Assembly (NCBI GenBank): GCA_035691285.1
Contig: DASSJI010000114.1
Span: 1 to 17,212 of the forward strand
DNA: 17,212 bases
DNA from: DATFEN01 sp035691285
GTDB lineage: Bacteria; Acidobacteriota; Vicinamibacteria; Fen-336
Reading direction: 5' to 3'
Below are positions 1 through 6,264 of the stretch, in pieces. The position numbers and the translations under genes were made by a program. The stretch's first letter is position 1. Every line of letters starts with the position of its first letter. The notes under the pieces are model-generated. The model searched no databases and was not told where the DNA came from. It saw only the letters and a list, made by a program, of their open reading frames with translations.

Positions 1-540
1 TCCGAGCGCCTCGGCCCAGCGCTCGAGGTAGGGGCGGTCGAGTCGCTCCCCGTTCGCGCGCAGCAGGCCGAGGATGTCCGTCCACTGGCGTTCGGACGAC
101 TCCCCGCCCAGGCGGAACCATTCGAGCTTCGCGAGGAGGGCGTCCTCCGCGGAGGCGACCCGGGCCCTGGGCGCGTCGGGTGCATCGCTCAAAGCTTCGT
201 CGCGCGCACGCCGCTGGGCCTCGCGATCAAAAGGGCGCCCCTTCGAGACGAACACGTCCACCTTGAACATGGTGGCGAGGTGGATCACGTTGAACGAGCG
301 ACGCCGCTCGACGGCGTCGCGCATGCGATCTTCGTCGAGGTAGAAGGACGACCGCAGGCGGGCCGCGAGAGGCCCCACATGCTCGGCGCGAACCTCGGCG
401 ACGACGTCGGCGTCGATCGATGCGCGCGGCACCCCATGCGTGGAGCTGGCCACGGATCCGCCCACGAAACACGGCACGCCGAGGGCGTCGAGCGCCTCGA
501 GGACCGGCACCAGGGCGGCGAAGAGGTCGGCGGACGTCAA
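1..540 (-). CDS. Nucleotidyltransferase-fold protein (AbiEii/MNT-like), partial at the window edge
   Basis: The 180 visible residues read as a minimal nucleotidyltransferase. A helix (about residues 5-20) is followed by CFVGGSVASSTHGVPR with the Gly-Gly-Ser motif at 27-29. Then come a D43-x-D45 pair in SIDADVV and a third acidic residue, D95, in MFKVDVFV. This GG...DxD...D layout is the metal/NTP site of the pol-beta superfamily, seen in AbiEii-type toxins and MNT proteins. Residues 120-180 contain EDALLAKLEWFR, typical of the C-terminal part of such proteins. The start is TTG at 540-538, which overlaps the TGA stop of the upstream 88-aa gene (TTGA), so the two are probably translationally coupled. 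The first in-frame ATG (324) would remove the catalytic motifs. The gene continues beyond base 1. The fold is well supported. The substrate (tRNA, nucleotide, protein or antibiotic) cannot be told. Confidence 0.82.
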   Translation of the reverse strand, partial: MTSADLFAALVPVLEALDALGVPCFVGGSVASSTHGVPRASIDADVVAEVRAEHVGPLAARLRSSFYLDEDRMRDAVERRRSFNVIHLATMFKVDVFVSKGRPFDREAQRRARDEALSDAPDAPRARVASAEDALLAKLEWFRLGGESSERQWTDILGLLRANGERLDRPYLERWAEALG

Positions 541-803
541 CGCTTGCGTTCGGCGAGCCGCCGCCGAACGCCCTCGGCCAGCTCTCGGCCGTAGTAGAGC
601 TCGACGAAGCGCAGCGCCGCCGCCTCCTCCGACGCTCCGGGTGGGAGCGCGCTGCGAAGACCGCGGCGCGCGAGGGTGATGACCAGCGCGCTCAGCTCGA
701 GCGCCATCCGCGCGCGCCGGGCAGGCCCGGCGGCCCGCAGCAGCTCGAGCTGCACGCGCGCCGCTTCCGGATCGGTGTCCGTGAGCCGCCCAGGTTCGAG
801 CAT
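537..803 (-). CDS. Conserved-looking small helical protein upstream of the nucleotidyltransferase
   Basis: An 88-aa protein of unknown function. It looks entirely alpha-helical, charged and free of membrane segments. Residues 12-35 (PEAARVQLELLRAAGPARR) form an amphipathic helix, 36-50 another, and 58-88 a third with RFVELYYGRELAEGVRRRL. From memory, similar small proteins sit next to nucleotidyltransferase genes in other GC-rich bacteria, but I cannot run a search. It contains no histidine, so it is not a HEPN-type partner with an RxxxxxH motif. The start is ATG 803; a weak CGGAG lies upstream and a TACAAT -10 lies at 826-821. Its TGA overlaps the TTG of the next gene. The order of a small protein followed by an enzyme resembles antitoxin-toxin modules, but that role is inference. 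Confidence 0.75.
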   Translation of the reverse strand: MLEPGRLTDTDPEAARVQLELLRAAGPARRARMALELSALVITLARRGLRSALPPGASEEAAALRFVELYYGRELAEGVRRRLAERKR

Positions 804-820
804 GACGCCGAGGCGCTCCG

Positions 821-826
821 ATTGTA
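821..826 (-). promoter_or_regulatory. -10 element TACAAT of the small-protein/nucleotidyltransferase operon
   Basis: On the minus strand TACAAT lies 17 nt before the ATG at 803. A start of transcription about 7 nt downstream would leave a leader of roughly 10 nt containing CGGAG. No convincing -35 hexamer is visible. It is back-to-back with the TAGAAT element at 841-846 in the 52-nt divergent region 804-855. Confidence 0.45.
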
Positions 827-840
827 GCCCGCCGCGCGGC

Positions 841-846
841 TAGAAT
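841..846 (+). promoter_or_regulatory. -10 element TAGAAT, predicted leaderless promoter of the CocE-type hydrolase
   Basis: TAGAAT ends 9 nt before the ATG at 856, so transcription should start at or a few bases before the start codon. No Shine-Dalgarno sequence fits in between (only CGGGCTCCT). The block GCTAGAATCGGG (839-850) recurs exactly at 16188-16199 in front of another gene. A recognisable -35 is absent. Confidence 0.55.
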
Positions 847-855
847 CGGGCTCCT

Positions 856-2940
856 ATGAGAACCCCGGGAGCCGTGGGCATCCCTCTCCTTGCCGCGCTT
901 GCAGCCGTCTGGAGCCTGGCGGCCGTCCCAGGCCGCGAGCCGTCACCGCCCGTCTACGAGGCGACCATGCAGGAGGCCTGGATCCCGATGCGCGACGGAG
1001 TGCGCCTGGCGGCGGACCTGCATGTGCCGAAGCCGCGGCGGTCGGGCGAGCGCTTCCCGGTGCTCCTCGAGTACCTGCCGTACCGCAAGGCCGAGAGCCG
1101 ATCGCGCAGCCACGCGCTCTATTCCTACTTCGTGCAGCGCGGATACGCAGTGGCGCGCGTGGACATCCGCGGCACAGGGAACAGCGAGGGACGGCTGATC
1201 CCGTACGAGTACAGCGAGATCGAGCAGGCCGACGGCGAGGTGGTGATCGACTGGCTCTCGAAGCAGCCCTTCTCGTCCGGCAAGGTGGGCATGTTCGGGA
1301 TCTCCTGGGGGGGCTTCAACTCGATCCACATGGCGATGCGGAACCCGCCCGCCCTCAAGGCCATCATCGCCGTCGACGCCACGGACGACCTCTACCAGGA
1401 CGACGTGCACTTCATGGACGGCATGATGCACGTGGATTCGTGGGAGATGGGCCAGGACCTCCGCAACCTCATGCCGGGCGCCCCGGACTACACGATCGAC
1501 GACAAGTACTTCGAGAATCGCTTCGACACGCCGCCCTGGATGCTCACGTACAAGAGGCAGCAGCGCGACGGCCCGTTCTGGAAGCGGACCGCGCTCAAGG
1601 AGCGGTACGACTCGATCCGGATACCCACCTTCATGATCGGCGGCTGGTACGACGGCTACCGGGACAGCATCCCGCGAATGCTGCAGCACCTGAAGGCGCC
1701 GACCAAGGCCATCCTCGGGCCGTGGCACCACGCCTATCCGAACAACGCCTATCCCAAGCCGCAGATGGAGTGGCGCCACGAAGCGGTGCGCTGGTTCGAC
1801 CACTGGCTGAAGGGACGAGAGACCGGCATCATGGAGGAGCCGCGCTTCGCCGTCTTCGTGCGCGACTGGCACCGCCCTGGCCCGGTGCTCGAGGAGGTGG
1901 CGGGCGAGTGGCGCTACGAGGACGGCTGGCCCATCGCCCGGATCCAGGAGCGGACGCTCCATCCGCAGCCGAACCACACCCTTTCCGAGCCGGTTCCCGC
2001 CGCCGACGTGCACCGGCTGCGCTACGTGCCGACGGTCGGCATCGAAGCGGGGGGACCCGTGATGTGGTTCGGCGACGTGGCGCCGGACCAGCGGCCGACC
2101 GACGCCTTCTCCCTCGTCTACGACACGGCGCCGCTCGAGGAGGACCTGGAGGTGCTCGGCCTGCCTCGCGCGATCCTTCGCGTCTCGGCGGACGCGCCCC
2201 TGGCGCACTGGTTCGCGAGGCTCTCGGACATCGCGCCCGACGGCACGGTGACCCAGGTGGCGGCGGCTGGCTTCAACGGCGCGCACCGCGACTCCGCCGA
2301 ACGGCCCGCGGCCATCGAGCCCGGCCGCGAGTTCACCCTGGACATCGAGCTGCACGTCACGTCCTGGGTGTTCCCGAAGGGCCACCGCATCCGGCTGGCG
2401 ATCAACAACGCGCTATGGCCGATGATCTGGCCGACGCCCTATCCCTTCACGGCGTCGCTCCGCCTGGGCGGCGCGGAGGCGAGCCGCCTCGTGCTGCCTG
2501 TCGTCCCTCGCGCGAACCGCCCGCAACCGAGCTTCCTGCCGCCGGCGCCGGATCCCGAGCTGCCGGGCTTCCGGACCTTGCAGGACCGCACGGTCTCCGG
2601 CTACGGCGAGATCGCCCGCATCGAACGGGATGCGACGCGGGCCGTCACGCGCGTCTTCGCGCCCAACGCAGGCGCGACGGAGTTCCCCTGGGGCACGCAG
2701 CGATACACCGAGAACATCATCCACGAGGCGAAGGACGACGATCCCGCGTCGACGTCGGTCCGCGGCGAGTATGCGATCACGGTCGCCCTCAAGGACCGGA
2801 CGCTCGCATGGGAGAGCGAGGTCGAGATCCGGAGCGACCGCGAGAGCTTCCACTACTCGAACGTGCGCCGGCTCCTGCAGGACGGCAGGCTCCTGCGCGA
2901 GAAGGTCTGGAAGGACAGGATCCCGCGGGATCATCAGTAG
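856..2940 (+). CDS. CocE/NonD-family serine hydrolase (X-Pro dipeptidyl-peptidase-like), secreted or envelope-bound
   Basis: A 694-aa alpha/beta hydrolase of the S15/CocE family. Residues 1-25 form a hydrophobic signal or anchor segment. The IPMRDGVRLAADLHVP strand (43-58) opens the catalytic domain. The nucleophile elbow is GISWGG with Ser150. IGGWYDGYRD carries the probable acid Asp266, and GPWHH (288-292) carries the catalytic histidine, probably His292. The beta-rich C-terminal jelly-roll of X-Pro dipeptidyl-peptidases covers roughly 335-560. About 120 further residues end in RIPRDHQ; long CocE homologues of this kind exist, so this is a variant and not an obvious fusion. Family members cleave esters, amides or N-terminal Xaa-Pro dipeptides; the substrate here is unknown. 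The start ATG 856 lies just after a TAGAAT -10 and keeps the signal sequence. The 3' end overlaps the convergent membrane-protein gene by 7 nt. Confidence 0.9.
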   Translation: MRTPGAVGIPLLAALAAVWSLAAVPGREPSPPVYEATMQEAWIPMRDGVRLAADLHVPKPRRSGERFPVLLEYLPYRKAESRSRSHALYSYFVQRGYAVARVDIRGTGNSEGRLIPYEYSEIEQADGEVVIDWLSKQPFSSGKVGMFGISWGGFNSIHMAMRNPPALKAIIAVDATDDLYQDDVHFMDGMMHVDSWEMGQDLRNLMPGAPDYTIDDKYFENRFDTPPWMLTYKRQQRDGPFWKRTALKERYDSIRIPTFMIGGWYDGYRDSIPRMLQHLKAPTKAILGPWHHAYPNNAYPKPQMEWRHEAVRWFDHWLKGRETGIMEEPRFAVFVRDWHRPGPVLEEVAGEWRYEDGWPIARIQERTLHPQPNHTLSEPVPAADVHRLRYVPTVGIEAGGPVMWFGDVAPDQRPTDAFSLVYDTAPLEEDLEVLGLPRAILRVSADAPLAHWFARLSDIAPDGTVTQVAAAGFNGAHRDSAERPAAIEPGREFTLDIELHVTSWVFPKGHRIRLAINNALWPMIWPTPYPFTASLRLGGAEASRLVLPVVPRANRPQPSFLPPAPDPELPGFRTLQDRTVSGYGEIARIERDATRAVTRVFAPNAGATEFPWGTQRYTENIIHEAKDDDPASTSVRGEYAITVALKDRTLAWESEVEIRSDRESFHYSNVRRLLQDGRLLREKVWKDRIPRDHQ

Positions 2941-4382
2941 CAGGGAGCGACCCGCAGCAGCTCGTAGCCCCGGCCCGAGTAGACGCTCTCGCCCAGCGGC
3001 CGCAGCTCCTCGATCAGGGGGCCCACGCGGCTCTCGTCCAGCAGGAGGTACTTCGCGCCGAAGCGCCGGAGCGTCTCGCAGCGCTCCCCGCGGCCGACCC
3101 CGGGTGCGAAGAAGCGTTCCACGCGCCGCACGCGCTCCTCGTGATCGGGGACGAAGGGAAGCTGCATCGGATATGCCACGACCTTGCCCGCGAAGGTCGG
3201 AACGTACCAGCAGGTCTCGAGATCCGTCATCACCACGGCGTAAGGCCCGACGCGGGTTTCCAGGAAGCTCAGCCACGCCGTGTCGCCGCGCCAGGACTCG
3301 TCGATCGTGGGCTTCACGCGACCGGGCCACGAGACGGCGACGAGGATCGCGGCCGCGGCCGGGGCGACGGCTCGCCGCCAGCGCACTCCACGGAGCCTCT
3401 CCTCGAGGGCGGCGCACGCGTCGGCGCAGGAGATCTGGAGCAGGATCGCGGTGTGCGAGACGAGCCGCCCGAGGGTGAACTGGCCCGTCAGCCCGCCGAG
3501 GAACACGAGCGCCCCGAGGGCCAGCGTCAGCAGCGTGAGGGGATCGCGCGGGTTCTGGCGAAGCCGCACCAGGAGCCACGGGGCGCCGAGCAGCGCCGGG
3601 GCGATTCGAGGGAGCGGGGCGTCGTACATCGTGTCGTTGCCCTCGTGCACGCGATCGAGCTGCCCGAACCACAGGTCGGTGACCGAGAAGAACGGCCAGG
3701 CAAAGGCGAGCGCGAGGCTCGCGGCGAACACCAGGGCCAGCAGCTCCCAGCGCCTTCGGCCTCCGGCGATCGTGACCGAGGAGACGACGAGCCCCAGGGC
3801 GAGGAAGAGGCCGTTCACCGGATGGAGGATCCAGAGGAGCGCCAGCACCGGCAGCGTCGAGGCGCACCACGCCAGGCGCCCCGACGCCACCGCTCCGGGG
3901 AACGCGGCGAGCGTGAGAAGCGCGAGGCCGAAGGCGAACGTGGACGGGTAGGGAAGGACGACGGCCAGGCTTCGGAGGTGGAAGAAGCCGCTGAACTGCC
4001 AGGGATCGCGTCCCCACAGGAACAGCACGAAGAGCAATGCGTAGAATGCCGCCGCGGGGCGCCGCAGCCACGTCCTCACGAACCCCCAAAGGGCGGCGAG
4101 CAGCAGCGCCAGGTTGACGAGGCCCTGCGCGACCAGGGTCTGGAAGGCCGTGAGCCGGCTCAGCCGCGAGGCGAGCCCGAGCACCCACGTGTAGGGGGAC
4201 ACGAAGACGAACGGGTCGTCGTTGCCGAGTAGCGGGTGCCGCGGCCGCAGGGGGCTCTGCGCCACCTCGCGCAGGGTCGCGGTGTAGATCCAGAAGTCGC
4301 CGATCCAGGCGTCGCTCCAGGAGTGGGCGAAGAGCAGCGCGAACAGGGAAGCGCACAGGAGCAGGTAGCGCGGAACCCCCAC
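2934..4382 (-). CDS. Polytopic membrane protein, GT-C glycosyltransferase-like
   Basis: A 482-aa integral membrane protein. An N-terminal membrane segment (5-19) is followed by a first outer loop with SDAWIGDFWIY; Asp24 and Asp29 sit where GT-C enzymes that use lipid-linked sugars carry their catalytic acid. By eye nine to eleven hydrophobic segments follow, the last near 337-352. A soluble tail of about 125 residues includes YPMQLPFVPDHEERVRRV and FGAKYLLLDES. This layout matches uncharacterised GT-C/PMT-like proteins, but a different membrane role is possible. I chose the GTG at 4382 because it lies 6 nt after a TACTGT -10 element. The in-frame GTG at 4397 would place that element inside the gene. 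The gene is 70 nt downstream of the YfbK-type gene on the same strand but seems to have its own promoter. It ends tail-to-tail with the hydrolase gene, overlapping it by 7 nt. Confidence 0.8.
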   Translation of the reverse strand: MGVPRYLLLCASLFALLFAHSWSDAWIGDFWIYTATLREVAQSPLRPRHPLLGNDDPFVFVSPYTWVLGLASRLSRLTAFQTLVAQGLVNLALLLAALWGFVRTWLRRPAAAFYALLFVLFLWGRDPWQFSGFFHLRSLAVVLPYPSTFAFGLALLTLAAFPGAVASGRLAWCASTLPVLALLWILHPVNGLFLALGLVVSSVTIAGGRRRWELLALVFAASLALAFAWPFFSVTDLWFGQLDRVHEGNDTMYDAPLPRIAPALLGAPWLLVRLRQNPRDPLTLLTLALGALVFLGGLTGQFTLGRLVSHTAILLQISCADACAALEERLRGVRWRRAVAPAAAAILVAVSWPGRVKPTIDESWRGDTAWLSFLETRVGPYAVVMTDLETCWYVPTFAGKVVAYPMQLPFVPDHEERVRRVERFFAPGVGRGERCETLRRFGAKYLLLDESRVGPLIEELRPLGESVYSGRGYELLRVAPCY

Positions 4383-4388
4383 GCTCCC

Positions 4389-4394
4389 ACAGTA
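4389..4394 (-). promoter_or_regulatory. -10-like element TACTGT, predicted leaderless promoter of the GT-C-like gene
   Basis: On the minus strand TACTGT is followed after 6 nt (GGGAGC) by GTG at 4382. The spacing matches the other -10/start pairs in this window and supports the shorter gene start. The hexamer has the key A2 and T6 but is otherwise weak, and no -35 is evident. Confidence 0.4.
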
Positions 4395-4430
4395 CACGCA
4401 CTTGCGCCCCGCGGCACGGCCGGAGAGGAT

Positions 4431-4445
4431 CGCCCGATGCGGGCG
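4431..4445 (-). terminator. Short GC hairpin after the YfbK-type gene, possible weak terminator
   Basis: CGCCCG and CGGGCG form a perfect 6-bp stem around a 3-nt loop, 7 nt past the TAG of the vWA gene on the minus strand. No T-run follows, so intrinsic termination is doubtful. It may only attenuate read-through into the membrane-protein gene or be a chance product of high GC. Confidence 0.25.
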
Positions 4446-4452
4446 AGGCGCC

Positions 4453-6144
4453 CTAGCGCGTCTGCGCGAGGTGCATCGCGCCCGAGAGTCCCTGGGCCGT
4501 CTTCACGAGGCTCACGAACTCCGCGCGGAGCCCCGAGGGATCGTCGCCCAGCCCCGCGCGGGCCAGCTCCAGGGCCTGCTCGAAGCTGGCGGCGCCGCGG
4601 TGCTCCGACTCGCGGAGCAGCATCCCGAACTCGACGACGGCCGCCGCGAAGCGGAGGTCGGCCGACGCGGGCCGCCGGCCGGCGTCGTTCACGGCCGCGC
4701 TCAGCAACCGGCTTGCGTCGCCGTCGGGCTCCTTGTAGCGGAGCTTCACGGTGGCCAGCTCGTCGCTCGCCGACCGGGCCGTCGCCAACGGCGCGGCCTG
4801 GTACTTGAGCGGGTCGACGCTCGGGAGCGCGACGGCGACGCCCGCGGGCGCGACCTCGTACAGCGCCGTCACCGTGTGCCCGGCGCCGATCTCGCCGGCG
4901 TCCTTCCGGTCGTCGTTGAAGTCCTCCGCTCTCAGCATTCGGTTCTCGTAGCCGATCAGGCGATAGGCCGCGACCCGGGCCGGGTTCCACTCGACCTGGA
5001 TCTTCACGTCCTTCGCGACGGTGACGAGGGTCGCGCCGGCCTCGGCCACGAGCACCTTGCGCGCCTCGGCGATCGAGTCGATGTACGCGTAGTTGCCGTC
5101 GCCGCTGTCGGCGAGCTTCTCCATGGTCGAGTCCTTGAGGTTGCCGTCGCCGAAGCCCAGGACCGACAGGAACACGCCGCTCTTGCGCTTGCCTTCGATC
5201 AGGCGCAGCAGGTCCCCCTGGCTCGTGATGCCGACGTTGAAGTCCCCGTCGGTCGCCAGGATCACACGGTTGATCCCGTCGGGGACGAAGGCCTCGCTCG
5301 CGACGCCGTAGGCGAGCTGGATGCCCGCGCCGCCCGCCGTGCTGCCGCCGGCCTCGAGGGCGCTCAGGGCCTCGCGGATCTCGCCCTTGCGATCGCCCGG
5401 CGTCGGGGGAAGGACGAGGCCCGCGGCCCCCGCGTACACCACGACCGCGACACGGTCCTGGGGCCTGAGCTGGTCGACGAGCAGGCCCAGCGCGGACTTC
5501 AGGAGCGGCAGCTTGTTGGGCGGCATCATCGAGCCGGACACGTCGAGGAGGAAGACGAGGTTGCGGGGCGGAACGCGCGCCTGGTCGATCGCGCGGCCGC
5601 GCAGGCCGATCCGGAGCAGCCGGTGCGCGGGCGTCCAGGGGCACGGACCGAGCTCCGTCGTGACCGAGAACGGCGCGTCGCCTTTCGGCTCGGGATAGGC
5701 GTAGCGGAAGTAGTTGAGGAGCTCCTCGGTGCGCACGGCGTCCTTGGGCGGCAGCCGGCCGCCCGCCAGGAAGCGCCGCACGTTGGAGTACGAGGCGGTG
5801 TCCACGTCGATCGAGAAGGTGGAGAGGGGATTCGTCGTCGCGCCGAGGAATCCGTTCTCGTGGACGCGGTCGTAGGCCTCGGTGTCGAAGTCGGATGCCA
5901 CCGCGGCCCCGTAGCCCAGGGCCGGCAGCTCGGCGGGCGCGTTGAGGGCGGCCACGCTGCCGACGACGCGCGCCGCCTTTGCCAGCGGGGCGGAGGGCGC
6001 GGGCAGAGGTGCCGCAGTCGTCGGAGGGGGCGGGGACGGCGGGGCCGGCGAGCCGGCCACGTCCCGCTGCGGGGCCGACTGGCACCCCGTGAGCAGGGTC
6101 AGCACCAACGCCAGCGCCGCACGACACTCGCGTATGTCCCTCAT
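4453..6144 (-). CDS. yfbK: YfbK-type von Willebrand factor A lipoprotein
   Basis: A 563-aa protein. The lipoprotein signal ends LLTGC with Cys21, and a Pro/Ala-rich linker (about 30-60) follows. The vWF N-terminal domain (about 85-185) includes ENGFLGATTNPLSTFSIDVD and the TASYSNVRRFL block. The vWA domain (about 193-370) has an intact MIDAS metal site: DVSGS (201-205), Thr269 in GGSTAGGAG, and Asp299 in ATDGDFNVG. The YfbK C-terminal domain occupies about 385-563. The match to E. coli YfbK in motif wording and length is strong. The protein should be tethered to a membrane facing the periplasm and bind a partner through Mg2+; the partner is unknown. I chose ATG 6144 over the adjacent GTG 6147 because GGGAGG ends 6 nt before it. 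The neighbouring YyaL and membrane genes do not reveal a role. Confidence 0.92.
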   Translation of the reverse strand: MRDIRECRAALALVLTLLTGCQSAPQRDVAGSPAPPSPPPPTTAAPLPAPSAPLAKAARVVGSVAALNAPAELPALGYGAAVASDFDTEAYDRVHENGFLGATTNPLSTFSIDVDTASYSNVRRFLAGGRLPPKDAVRTEELLNYFRYAYPEPKGDAPFSVTTELGPCPWTPAHRLLRIGLRGRAIDQARVPPRNLVFLLDVSGSMMPPNKLPLLKSALGLLVDQLRPQDRVAVVVYAGAAGLVLPPTPGDRKGEIREALSALEAGGSTAGGAGIQLAYGVASEAFVPDGINRVILATDGDFNVGITSQGDLLRLIEGKRKSGVFLSVLGFGDGNLKDSTMEKLADSGDGNYAYIDSIAEARKVLVAEAGATLVTVAKDVKIQVEWNPARVAAYRLIGYENRMLRAEDFNDDRKDAGEIGAGHTVTALYEVAPAGVAVALPSVDPLKYQAAPLATARSASDELATVKLRYKEPDGDASRLLSAAVNDAGRRPASADLRFAAAVVEFGMLLRESEHRGAASFEQALELARAGLGDDPSGLRAEFVSLVKTAQGLSGAMHLAQTR

Positions 6145-6150
6145 CACCCG

Positions 6151-6156
6151 CCTCCC
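6151..6156 (-). promoter_or_regulatory. Ribosome-binding site GGGAGG deciding the vWA gene start
   Basis: On the minus strand GGGAGG is 6 nt from ATG 6144 and only 3 nt from GTG 6147. The spacing favours the ATG. This is one of the few clear Shine-Dalgarno sequences in the window. Confidence 0.6.
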
Positions 6157-6250
6157 GAGGCCCGATCCCGGCCCTCATGACGCCGTACGCCCCAGGCCGG
6201 CCCCTTATTCCGCGCCCGCTGAGGCCAAGGGGGTTCACCGCCCGCCGGAG

Positions 6251-6256
6251 TAGACT
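6251..6256 (+). promoter_or_regulatory. -10-like element TAGACT, predicted leaderless promoter of the YyaL/PIG-L operon
   Basis: TAGACT ends 8 nt before ATG 6265. The intervening GCGATCGG is not a usable Shine-Dalgarno sequence at that distance. The position matches the pattern seen at 841, 9882, 12472 and 16190. Confidence 0.45.
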
Positions 6257-6264
6257 GCGATCGG

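Larger units (their letters stand above)
6145..6264. other. 120-nt divergent intergenic region between the vWA and YyaL-type genes
   Basis: This is the longest gap in the window. It holds a GGGAGG ribosome-binding site for the minus-strand vWA gene (6156-6151) and a TAGACT -10 for the plus-strand gene (6251-6256). I see no convincing -10 for the vWA gene; GAATAAGG on the minus strand (about 6212-6205) is only a weak candidate. No operator-like inverted repeat stands out. Confidence 0.6.

Noticed and set aside
537..803. HEPN-type ribonuclease partner of the nucleotidyltransferase
   Set aside because: The 88-aa protein has no histidine, so the HEPN RxxxxxH motif is impossible.
2570..2937. A separate C-terminal gene or domain fusion at the end of the CocE-type hydrolase
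   Set aside because: The frame is continuous, and long CocE relatives with a similar C-terminal extension ending in an IPRD-like motif are, to my knowledge, common.
1440..4232. A 930-codon plus-strand frame spanning the hydrolase and membrane-protein genes
   Set aside because: It crosses two confidently assigned genes on opposite strands and reads as low-complexity Arg/Ala/Gly/Pro sequence.
4402..6180. A 592-codon plus-strand frame opposite the vWA gene
   Set aside because: The minus strand has a lipobox, an intact MIDAS site and a YfbK-like domain order; the plus-strand translation shows nothing.
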